From: DASPKW01 sp038244055
GTDB lineage: Bacteria > Planctomycetota > Phycisphaerae > Tepidisphaerales > Tepidisphaeraceae
Direction of reading: 5' to 3'
DNA: 5,120 nucleotides
NCBI GenBank assembly: GCA_038244055.1
Contig: JBBRTW010000493.1
Location: 1 to 5,120 of the forward strand
Shown: piece by piece, positions 1-5,093 of the stretch
Numbering within the stretch: position 1 is the first letter of the stretch
How the letters are laid out: each line of letters opens with the position of its first letter
Program-made: the position numbers and the translations under genes
Notes under the pieces: generated by a model
What the model saw: the letters and a program-made list of their open reading frames with translations, nothing else
What the model was told of the DNA's origin: nothing
The model's database searches: none

Positions 1-38
1 CCCTGAACCCTGAACCCTGAACCCTGAACCCTGAACCC
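1..38. repeat. Heptamer tandem repeat (CCCTGAA)n
   Basis: Five perfect copies of the 7-bp unit CCCTGAA followed by CCC, running off the left edge of the window, so the true array length is unknown. Every frame contains TGA stops because a 7-bp unit rotates the frame, so it is not coding. It lies upstream of rplL, where rplJ would normally be the neighbour; any rplJ must end before the window. The 7-bp period is shared with the unrelated array at 2481-2567. Its function is unknown. Confidence 0.95.
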
Positions 39-65
39 AACAATCACTCCGACAGTCCCGACTGC

Positions 66-100
66 CCCCAACGGGGTTAAATGCGTCCGATGTGGACGCA
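66..100 (+). promoter_or_regulatory. Two small hairpins in the rplL leader
   Basis: Two adjacent inverted repeats lie 61-95 bases before the rplL start. The first is CCCC-AAC-GGGG (66-76). The second is a perfect 7-bp stem TGCGTCC/GGACGCA (82-88 with 94-100) with a 5-base loop GATGT. In many bacteria the rplJ-rplL junction carries RNA structure used for processing or attenuation, so these could play that part if transcription comes from upstream. No T-tract follows either stem, so neither is a standard terminator. The role is inferred. Confidence 0.4.
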
Positions 101-160
101 GCTCTCGAGACGGGAAATTTTCGACACGTATCGGGCACGACACGCCCAGGAGAACGTACC

Positions 161-553
161 ATGGCCGAAGTAACTGCTGAAATCAAAGAACTCGGTGACA
201 AGCTCTCGGGCCTCACCCTCAAGCAAGCCGTCGATCTCGCCGGCTACCTCAAGGAAGCCTACGGCATCGAGGCCGCCGCCGGCGGTGGTGGTGGCGGTGG
301 CGCTGCTGCTCCCGCGGCCGCTGTCGAGAAGGAAGAAGCCAAGTCCACCTTCGACGTGGTCCTCAAGGCCGCCGGAGACAAGAAGATCCAGGTCATCAAG
401 GTCGTCCGCACCCACACGGGTCTGGGCCTCAAGGAAGCCAAGGATCTGGTCGATGGCGCCCCCAAGACCGTCAAGGAAAACCTCGACAAGGCCGAGGCCG
501 AGAAGGTCAAGAAGGAACTCGAAGACCAGGGCGCGACCGTCGAGCTCAAGTAA
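161..553 (+). CDS. rplL: 50S ribosomal protein L7/L12
   Basis: 130-residue stalk protein of the large ribosomal subunit. It recruits and stimulates the translation GTPases (EF-Tu, EF-G, IF2, RF3). Residues 1-36 form the N-terminal dimerisation domain that docks on L10 (MAEVTAEIKELGDKLSGLTL...). Residues about 37-57 are the flexible hinge, unusually glycine-rich here with seven consecutive Gly followed by an Ala/Pro stretch. From about residue 60 comes the C-terminal globular domain, with the family signature TGLGLKEAKDLVDGAP and the ending GATVELK. Length is near the usual 120-130. The ATG at 161 is preceded by AGGAG (148-152) at good spacing and starts the canonical N-terminus; an ATG 69 bases upstream in the same frame is not needed. 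The gene ends at a strong terminator. rplJ is not visible upstream; a repeat array occupies the left edge instead. Confidence 0.97.
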   Translation: MAEVTAEIKELGDKLSGLTLKQAVDLAGYLKEAYGIEAAAGGGGGGGAAAPAAAVEKEEAKSTFDVVLKAAGDKKIQVIKVVRTHTGLGLKEAKDLVDGAPKTVKENLDKAEAEKVKKELEDQGATVELK

Positions 554-589
554 GCTCGCACCCACCTCGATTCATTCGCACATTGCCGG

Positions 590-630
590 CCGGACGGGAC
601 TCCTCAACCGAGTTCCGTCCGGTCTTTTTT
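590..630 (+). terminator. Rho-independent terminator of rplL
   Basis: A 12-bp stem CCGGACGGGACT (590-601) pairs with AGTTCCGTCCGG (611-622) with one G-T wobble, a 9-base loop, and then TC followed by six T. It sits 36 bases after the rplL stop. It marks the end of the ribosomal protein transcript and separates it from the minus-strand tRNA genes that converge on it. There is no T-tract on the other side, so it should act only on the plus strand. Confidence 0.93.
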
Positions 631-652
631 CGTCGAGAGCCGGGAGCGGTCA

Positions 653-723
653 CTGCCTCGCCACGATTCGAACGTGGATTCCCTGAATCAAAGTCAGAAG
701 TGCTACCATTGCACTACAAGGCA
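653..723 (-). tRNA. tRNA-Gln (anticodon TTG)
   Basis: A complete 71-nt cloverleaf on the minus strand. The 7-bp acceptor stem is TGCCTTG/CGAGGCA (one T-G wobble). The D arm is GTGC-AATGGTA-GCAC, the anticodon stem TCTGA/TCAGG has loop CTTTGAT (anticodon TTG at loop positions 3-5), and the T arm is CCACG-TTCGAAT-CGTGG. U1-A72 and discriminator G73 fit bacterial tRNA-Gln. The CCA end is not encoded. It reads Gln codons CAA and, by wobble, CAG. It lies 32 bases downstream of the second tRNA-Gln in transcription order and is probably co-transcribed with it. The two share identical T arms and near-identical D arms, so they arose by duplication. Confidence 0.94.
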
Positions 724-755
724 TCGGAGCGGTTCGGCCGCGATTGATTTGATCA

Positions 756-827
756 CTGCCCCGCCACGATTCGAACGTGGATCGCCTGATCCAGAGTCAG
801 GCGTGCTACCGGTTGCACCACATGGAA
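756..827 (-). tRNA. tRNA-Gln (anticodon CTG), acceptor stem imperfect
   Basis: The D arm (GTGC-AACCGGTA-GCAC), anticodon arm (CCTGA-CTCTGGA-TCAGG, anticodon CTG) and T arm (CCACG-TTCGAAT-CGTGG) are all perfectly paired, and discriminator G73 is present. CCA is not encoded. The acceptor stem is poor: the 5' strand TTCCATG faces CGGGGCA, giving mismatches at 2-71 and 5-68 and a wobble at 6-67. If the four bases CCAT (plus-strand 822-825) are treated as an insertion, the 5' strand becomes AGCCTTG. That pairs at all positions 2-7 (two wobbles) and closely matches the TTG gene; the 5' end would then be at 831. It may be a damaged, non-functional copy, which the TTG tRNA could cover by wobble, or a functional tRNA with a weak stem. 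Confidence 0.75.
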
Positions 828-922
828 GGCTTAACGAAACTCGGGACCGGTTTCTGACAGGCCAGGTGAAGAATCGCGTCCTTGTGTACACGGACAGGCC
901 ATTGCGTTTAGAATGGGTGCGT

Positions 923-1339
923 ATGAGTCGAATTCTGATCGCGGTTTCGAGTCCATGGGCGGCGCAGAAGTGCGTCGAGCCGATCGGCGATCTGGCCAAG
1001 CGGCTGGGGGCGGAGGTTCTCGTCGTGCATGTTTCGAGGCCCAGCGGCGGGCAGATGCGCGAGCAGGAACAGGCCGATGGCGAAGCGGCGATCAGTTCCC
1101 TGCGGCAGTCGCTTCAGGACAAGGGCATCGCAGTACAGACGCTGCTGATGTTCAGCGAAGATATTGCCCGGGCGATCCTGAACGTGGCGGCCGAGCGGGA
1201 AGTAACGCTCATCGCCCTGGGCCTGACCGGGAAAAATATCTTCGCGCGCCTGCTGGCGGGGAACGTGCCGGTTGAGCTGATCAAGAATACAAAGGTCCCG
1301 GTGCTCCTATTGCCGCCGGACTGGGCGGGGACGATTTAA
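923..1339 (+). CDS. Universal stress protein (UspA family)
   Basis: 138-residue single-domain protein with the Usp alpha/beta nucleotide-binding fold. It begins with the typical first strand RILIAVSSP (residues 3-11), has a second strand EVLVVHVSRP, and carries the C-terminal ATP-binding motif G-x2-G-x9-G-N (GLTG ... AGN). It ends with VPVELIKNTKVPVLLLPP, the usual final strand. Having this motif places it with the ATP-binding rather than the non-binding Usp branch, by family knowledge. Length matches the family (about 140-150). The reading frame is open far upstream, but that part runs antisense through both tRNA genes; the ATG at 923 gives the family-like N-terminus. No clear Shine-Dalgarno precedes it. 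A TAGAAT (909-914) resembles a -10 box but lies only 9 bases before the start. Usp proteins are cytoplasmic and respond to stress or starvation; the specific role is not readable here. It converges on the membrane protein gene at 1484. Confidence 0.92.
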   Translation: MSRILIAVSSPWAAQKCVEPIGDLAKRLGAEVLVVHVSRPSGGQMREQEQADGEAAISSLRQSLQDKGIAVQTLLMFSEDIARAILNVAAEREVTLIALGLTGKNIFARLLAGNVPVELIKNTKVPVLLLPPDWAGTI

Positions 1340-1346
1340 GTTCAAA

Positions 1347-1476
1347 TTAGTCACAGATTTGCACAGATGATCACAGATAAAGAAGGTGGGTCCATTCTGC
1401 CTCACCGATAGGTCTATCTCCTCAATATCAGAAGTCTGGATTCCATCTGTGTTCATCTGTGAGCAACTGTGGCTAA
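1347..1476. repeat. 130-bp inverted-repeat element with CACAGAT direct repeats
   Basis: Two 32-bp arms (1347-1378 and 1445-1476) are inverted relative to each other, matching at 26 of 32 positions, around a 66-bp AT-richer centre. The left arm holds three CACAGAT copies at 1352, 1362 and 1372, an exact 10-bp period. The right arm holds ATCTGTG at 1445 and 1455 and a degenerate copy at 1465. The outer ends are TTAG and CTAA. The element fills almost the whole gap between the convergent stops of the Usp gene (1339) and the membrane protein gene (1484). I see no coding potential. It could be a dispersed REP/MITE-like repeat, a bidirectional terminator, or a protein-binding array on one face of the helix. 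Confidence 0.8.
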
Positions 1477-1483
1477 TGGAATC

Positions 1484-2413
1484 CTACCGCGTCAGCGCCG
1501 TCTCCGATTGCCAGCTTTTTTCCGCCGACACTGCCGCCCGGCGGAAGATGTTGGCGAAGATGATGAGCAGCACGGCCGCCGCGGGGAGGTAGAAGACCAG
1601 CAGGAACTGCATCGCGAAGGCGAATTCGTAGATCAGCCACAGGCCGAGGAAGGGGAAGACTTTGAGAAATGAGAGCAGGGGGATGAGCAGAAGCCAGGCG
1701 CAGATTCTGGCGAGCGTGGAATGAGGGATGCGCTTGGCCAGTTGGCGGAGGTAGCCCCAGGTGATGATGGCGCTGGCGATGGCGACGAGTTTGACCAGCG
1801 TCGCCCAGATGGCCTGTACGATTTCGTTGAATGCGCCCGCGACGACGGTGAGCAGGACAAACCCGGCCGCCCCGGCCGCGATCCATGAGGCGATGCGCCA
1901 GGCTTTGAGGCGATCGGGGTAGCGGTTCTCGAAGGAGGTGAGGAGGATCAGTCCGGCGTTATAGGCGACCAGAAAGATGGCGGCCGAGAGCATTTCGGTC
2001 CAGACCAGTCCGGGGGCGGGGCGCTGGCGGGGGATGCTGCGCGAAACCATGGTGGCGGCCCTATCGATGGCGTCGGGGTCTTCCTGGCCATCGGGTTGAT
2101 TCGCCATGGCCTGGTGGATTTGCTGTTTCAGGTCGCTGCGATACTTCCAATCCTGATAAGTGCCGTAAGCATCGATACCGTACGCGAGCAGGCCGGGAAG
2201 GATGGAGAGTGACATGATCAGCAGCCCGATGGCCATGCGTCGGAGCCAGGGCGGGTTGGACCAATCGAGGTTGTCGTTGGAGTTGAGCGAGAGCCAGACG
2301 GAGAGCCCGCATTCGGGGCAGTGGGTAGACTCAAGTTTGCGGAGGCTGTAGCCGCAGCGCAGGCAGGGCTTCTCGCGGGCGCGGGGGTCGGATTTGATGA
2401 TGGTGACGGGCAG
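1484..2413 (-). CDS. Zinc-ribbon multi-pass membrane protein, unknown function
   Basis: Only the part from the ATG at 2236 (250 residues) has a standard start, but the frame stays open upstream to a TAA at 2444-2446. The 59 codons before that ATG encode a clear zinc ribbon, C-x2-C-x11-C-x2-C (CLRCGY ... CPECG, 2309-2365). This motif is typical of the N-terminus of many planctomycete proteins, so the true start is very probably upstream. No in-frame ATG, GTG or TTG exists there; a CTG at 2413 with GGGGAGG just before it is my best guess, giving 309 residues. After the ribbon come about six hydrophobic segments, near residues 62-83, 141-160, 174-196, 202-222, 235-262 and 265-290. A charged soluble stretch separates the first two (about 84-138). 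A small cytoplasmic ribbon fused to a membrane bundle is a common planctomycete layout; the function is unknown. If the CTG is not used, the gene is either N-terminally damaged or starts at 2236. Confidence 0.75.
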   Translation of the reverse strand: MPVTIIKSDPRAREKPCLRCGYSLRKLESTHCPECGLSVWLSLNSNDNLDWSNPPWLRRMAIGLLIMSLSILPGLLAYGIDAYGTYQDWKYRSDLKQQIHQAMANQPDGQEDPDAIDRAATMVSRSIPRQRPAPGLVWTEMLSAAIFLVAYNAGLILLTSFENRYPDRLKAWRIASWIAAGAAGFVLLTVVAGAFNEIVQAIWATLVKLVAIASAIITWGYLRQLAKRIPHSTLARICAWLLLIPLLSFLKVFPFLGLWLIYEFAFAMQFLLVFYLPAAAVLLIIFANIFRRAAVSAEKSWQSETALTR

Positions 2414-2417
2414 CGGG

Positions 2418-2424
2418 CCTCCCC
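2418..2424 (-). promoter_or_regulatory. Candidate ribosome binding site before a CTG start
   Basis: On the minus strand GGGGAGG ends 4 bases before the CTG at 2411-2413, which is in frame with the zinc-ribbon membrane protein. It contains GGAGG, a full match to the usual anti-Shine-Dalgarno, and no standard start codon lies in the right frame nearby. Spacing is slightly short. It supports, but does not prove, a CTG start. Confidence 0.4.
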
Positions 2425-2480
2425 GGGCAAAGGTGCGGTGAATTTAACGGCTGGGAAGGCGTGTGGGAAGAGGGAGGGAA

Positions 2481-2567
2481 TTGCGGATTGCGGATTGCGG
2501 ATTGGAATAAATCGCAAACCGCGATTGCACGCTCTTCAATCCGCAATCCGCAATCGCCAATCCACAA
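2481..2567. repeat. Inverted pair of heptamer arrays (TTGCGGA / TCCGCAA)
   Basis: The left array has three perfect copies of TTGCGGA (2481-2501) plus TTGG. The right array has the reverse complement, with two perfect TCCGCAA copies (2540-2553) and two degenerate copies (to 2567). The arms 2481-2504 and 2537-2560 match as an inverted repeat at 22 of 24 positions around a 32-base centre. That centre holds its own 6-bp hairpin AATCGC-AAACC-GCGATT (2510-2526). The whole can form a long stem in RNA or a cruciform in DNA. It lies between the stop of the TonB-like gene and the start of the membrane protein gene on the same strand. No T-tract follows. It may block or protect transcripts, but the function is not shown. 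Confidence 0.88.
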
Positions 2568-2575
2568 TGGAATCA

Positions 2576-4465
2576 TCATCCCCAATGAATCATGACCATC
2601 TGCACATCCGGCATCGGGTTGCCGTTCTTATCTTTGGGCGGTTCGAACCACCATTGCCAGAGGGCGCGGTAGACGGGCATGTCGATGGCTTCACTGCCAC
2701 TGCTGCGGACGATATTCACGTTGGTGACTTTGCCGGTCTTATCGATGTGGACTTTGAAGATGACCGTGGGGAATTGCAGGGACAGAACATCCTGCCGCGC
2801 GGCGTCGCTGAGGCGCGGGCGGATGGTTTTGACCTGCCGGCCGCTGCGGGCTTCAACGTGGCCATCGCGGAACTCGACGCCGGGAATTTTCGCGAAGGGG
2901 TCCGATTCCAGGCCCGTGTCGGCCGCGGGGTCGGCGGCGGGAATGGGCGGGCCGGGAATGCCGCCGATGGCGCTGCTGGACGCGGGTGTGGGCGGAGTGA
3001 GAGAGGGGGCGGGCGGTTTGGGCTTGGCGGCATCCGCAATCTGCTCGCGCGTATCGAGTTGCTCGGCCGGCTGCTCGGGCTGGGGCGGCGGCGGATTCAG
3101 CGCTGTCACCGCGTCGAGAATATCCGGCGCGCCGGGATCATCGGCCGGGGCGATTTCGCTGAGGGGCTGGCGGAGCCCATCGATATGGACCGCGCCCGCC
3201 GGATGGAGAAGCGCTTCGACAATCGTGGGCGCATCGGCCGGCGCGGAATCACCGGGCCGGCGGGCCAAAGGATCGGGCTCGTTTCTCGGGGCGATCAGGG
3301 AGGTGATGGCGGCTTGAATATCGGGCGCGGTCGGGTTGTCGGCAGGCGCGAGATCGGGCAGGGGCTGCGTCTGGCCAATGATGTCGGCCGGGCCGGGAGG
3401 ACGCGTGAGTGCTTCAACTTCGGCAGGCCATGCGTTTTTGTCGGGCCGCTCGATGCCGATCAGGTTGGGGCGGGCGATGGGGAGGATCTGCGAGCCGCGC
3501 GCGGTGGGGGCTGTCTCGGGCTGGCCGGGGTTCTCGAATGCGGGCTGGGGGGCGATGTCGGCGGTCTTGGGCGGAGCGGGAAGAATATCGCGGGCCTCGG
3601 CCGACGCGACCGAAGGGGATGCGCCGGAGAAGGTCATGCCGGGGGGCGTGCGGTTCATGGGCGGCGGCTTGGGCATGGCGGGTGGATGCGGATTGCCCAG
3701 GGCGACTTCCTGATCGGGCTGCGTGCCTTTGTTGGCCATCGCATCGGGCGCGGGCGGCCGACCATCGCCCCCCTGGCCGGGCGGGACGAGAGATTTTGAA
3801 GGCTCATCGGGAATCGGCCCGGGGCCTTCAGGATCGCGGCTGGCGAAGGCCTGATCTTCATCCCCTTTGCGCGCGGAGAGAGGAGTCTTGCCGGGAGACG
3901 TGGAGAGCGCGATCCCCTGTTTATCCTTTTCGCCCCATTCATCTTCATCGACTTTGGGCGGCTTGGGCGGTGGGAGAAGTTGTTTGGCCGGCTCAGGGGG
4001 CTTGGGTTCGACGAAAGGCTCCGAGGGCGGCGGCGCAAGCGTGACGATGGGGGTCTTGCCGTCGTAGGTGGAGATGGACGTCCGGCCTGTGACTGTTTCT
4101 CCCTCGGCCGAAATGCAGGTGACCGTGATGTAGAAAATGCCGGCTTTTCCGTCGGAGGTGAACGTGCCGTTGGCCGAGATGCTTCCGCCGTCGCTGATAT
4201 CCCAGGAGAAGGCCGGCTGGATCGAGGCCGGTTCGCCGAAGGGTGTGTAAAGGATGGCGGAAAAGCTCTGGCGGGTGCCCGCGAGGATGAGCGGGCTATC
4301 GGGCGAGATGAGGATGCTGGCGGCGCTGCGGGAGGCAAGAGGCGGGCGGTGGAGGCTTGCGGTGAGCTCGTTGATGCGCGTTTGCAGCGCGCCGATCATC
4401 ACCGCGACATGCACGATGAGTGAGACGCAGAGGGCGATCGTGATGGACTTGTCCGAATGCTTCAT
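2576..4465 (-). CDS. TonB-like protein with Ig-like domain and proline-rich linker
   Basis: 629 residues. Residues 1-7 are short and charged and 8-27 form a transmembrane anchor (ITIALCVSLIVHVAVMIGAL), as in TonB, placing the rest in the periplasm. Residues about 51-135 look like a bacterial Ig-like (Big) domain: a beta-rich run with W88, GGSISANGTFTSD, a GxFxxTV-type strand and a closing strand. Residues about 140-525 are proline-rich and probably extended, with an acidic patch (171-182) and a duplicated 44-residue block (350-393 and 416-459). Residues about 540-629 match a TonB C-terminal domain: VIFKVHIDKTGKVTNVNIVR, then SSGSEAID and WQWWFEPP. In the family this domain contacts TonB-dependent outer-membrane receptors and passes on energy from ExbB/ExbD, which are not in this window. 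At 629 residues it is far longer than classical TonB (about 240). I chose the ATG at 4465, just before the anchor; the frame extends to an ATG at 4582, but that overlaps the LOG gene and adds an unlikely tail. It lies 43 bp after the LOG gene. Confidence 0.86.
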   Translation of the reverse strand: MKHSDKSITIALCVSLIVHVAVMIGALQTRINELTASLHRPPLASRSAASILISPDSPLILAGTRQSFSAILYTPFGEPASIQPAFSWDISDGGSISANGTFTSDGKAGIFYITVTCISAEGETVTGRTSISTYDGKTPIVTLAPPPSEPFVEPKPPEPAKQLLPPPKPPKVDEDEWGEKDKQGIALSTSPGKTPLSARKGDEDQAFASRDPEGPGPIPDEPSKSLVPPGQGGDGRPPAPDAMANKGTQPDQEVALGNPHPPAMPKPPPMNRTPPGMTFSGASPSVASAEARDILPAPPKTADIAPQPAFENPGQPETAPTARGSQILPIARPNLIGIERPDKNAWPAEVEALTRPPGPADIIGQTQPLPDLAPADNPTAPDIQAAITSLIAPRNEPDPLARRPGDSAPADAPTIVEALLHPAGAVHIDGLRQPLSEIAPADDPGAPDILDAVTALNPPPPQPEQPAEQLDTREQIADAAKPKPPAPSLTPPTPASSSAIGGIPGPPIPAADPAADTGLESDPFAKIPGVEFRDGHVEARSGRQVKTIRPRLSDAARQDVLSLQFPTVIFKVHIDKTGKVTNVNIVRSSGSEAIDMPVYRALWQWWFEPPKDKNGNPMPDVQMVMIHWG

Positions 4466-4508
4466 GCGGCCGAGAGAGACGACTCCGCGAGGCGGTTGTT
4501 CCCGGGGA

Positions 4509-5093
4509 TTATAGGCCCGGCTTGAACCATTTATCGGCCAGCGGAGGGGGTGAGTACGACTTGAAGTGGGCGATCGCGGCATCGACCGTATCCGCCACGA
4601 AAAACAGGTTCCGGGCGTGCGATTTGATAAAATGCTGCTCGATACCGTGATCGATCATCTGGAGGAGGGGGGCGAAGTATTGCTCGGTATTGAGCAGGAC
4701 GATGGGCTTGGCGTGGTAGCCGAGCTGCTTGCCGACGATGATCTCGAAGATTTCCTCGAAGGTGCCCAGGCCTCCGGGTAGCGTCAGGAAAGCATCGCCG
4801 CGCGTTTCCATGAGGGCTTTGCGGTCGCGCATGTTGGCGGTGACCAGGAGCTCGTGGGCGAGGGTGTCGTGGTAGTTCTTGTCGACGAAGAGTTGAGGGG
4901 TGATGCCGATGACCCGGCCGCCGGCCGCGCGGGCGGAATCAGAGAGGGCTTTCATCAGCCCGATGGGGTTCCCGCCGTAGACCAGATCCCAGCCGGCCTG
5001 CGCGATGGCCCGCCCGGCGTCGGCGGCCGCGGCGAAATAAGGCGCGGCGACGGCGATGGAGGAGGAGCAGTAGACGGTGATGGAGCGGAGCAT
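4509..5093 (-). CDS. LOG family protein (putative cytokinin riboside 5'-monophosphate phosphoribohydrolase)
   Basis: 194 residues, a typical LOG/TIGR00730 length. The Rossmann-like fold starts with ITVYCSSS (residues 5-12). It continues with YGGNPIGLM (39-47), the MRDRKALM segment (88-95) carrying conserved Arg/Lys, and the signature PGGLGTFEE (106-114), the PGGxGTxxE motif that binds the nucleotide phosphate and supplies the catalytic Glu. Characterised members remove ribose 5'-phosphate from nucleoside monophosphates such as AMP or cytokinin nucleotides; bacterial LOG proteins are often misnamed lysine decarboxylases. The usual YGGG is YGGN here, otherwise the key residues are present. The start at 5093 gives the standard short N-terminus; the frame stays open to the window edge but an extension is not expected. 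No clear Shine-Dalgarno is seen. It is a cytoplasmic enzyme, possibly co-transcribed with the TonB-like gene downstream; no functional link between them is evident. Confidence 0.93.
   Translation of the reverse strand: MLRSITVYCSSSIAVAAPYFAAAADAGRAIAQAGWDLVYGGNPIGLMKALSDSARAAGGRVIGITPQLFVDKNYHDTLAHELLVTANMRDRKALMETRGDAFLTLPGGLGTFEEIFEIIVGKQLGYHAKPIVLLNTEQYFAPLLQMIDHGIEQHFIKSHARNLFFVADTVDAAIAHFKSYSPPPLADKWFKPGL

Noticed and set aside
1..38. Telomere, because CCCTGAA resembles eukaryotic telomere units
   Set aside because: The array is followed at once by a bacterial ribosomal gene, tRNAs and other bacterial genes. Resemblance to CCCTAAA is superficial and nothing indicates a linear chromosome end.
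77..565. Minus-strand open frame opposite rplL
   Set aside because: Pure antisense of a highly conserved ribosomal protein gene; its Leu/Gly/Asp-rich translation mirrors rplL codon use.
882..914. Sigma-70 promoter for the Usp gene (TTGTGT ... TAGAAT)
   Set aside because: The spacer would be 21 bases and the -10-like box lies only 9 bases before the start codon, so the pair is too poor to list as a promoter.
674..922. N-terminal extension of the Usp reading frame
   Set aside because: It runs antisense through both tRNA-Gln genes and gives no Usp-like sequence; the family N-terminus begins at the ATG at 923.
1347..1476. CRISPR-like array because of regularly spaced CACAGAT repeats
   Set aside because: Repeats are 7 bp with 3-bp spacers, far too short for CRISPR, and the two halves are inverted rather than uniformly direct.
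1386..1672. Short plus-strand open frames after the Usp gene
   Set aside because: They overlap the inverted-repeat element and the 3' end of the minus-strand membrane gene, and show no domain or ribosome binding site.
2321..3799. Long plus-strand open frame (about 492 codons) antisense to the TonB-like gene
   Set aside because: Its translation is Arg/Gly-rich with no recognisable domain and no membrane or catalytic pattern. The minus strand holds a clear TonB-like protein, so this is a high-GC shadow frame.
4466..4582. Upstream ATG at 4582 as the TonB-like start
   Set aside because: It would overlap the end of the LOG gene and add 39 residues before the membrane anchor with no family support; the ATG at 4465 gives a normal short cytoplasmic tail.
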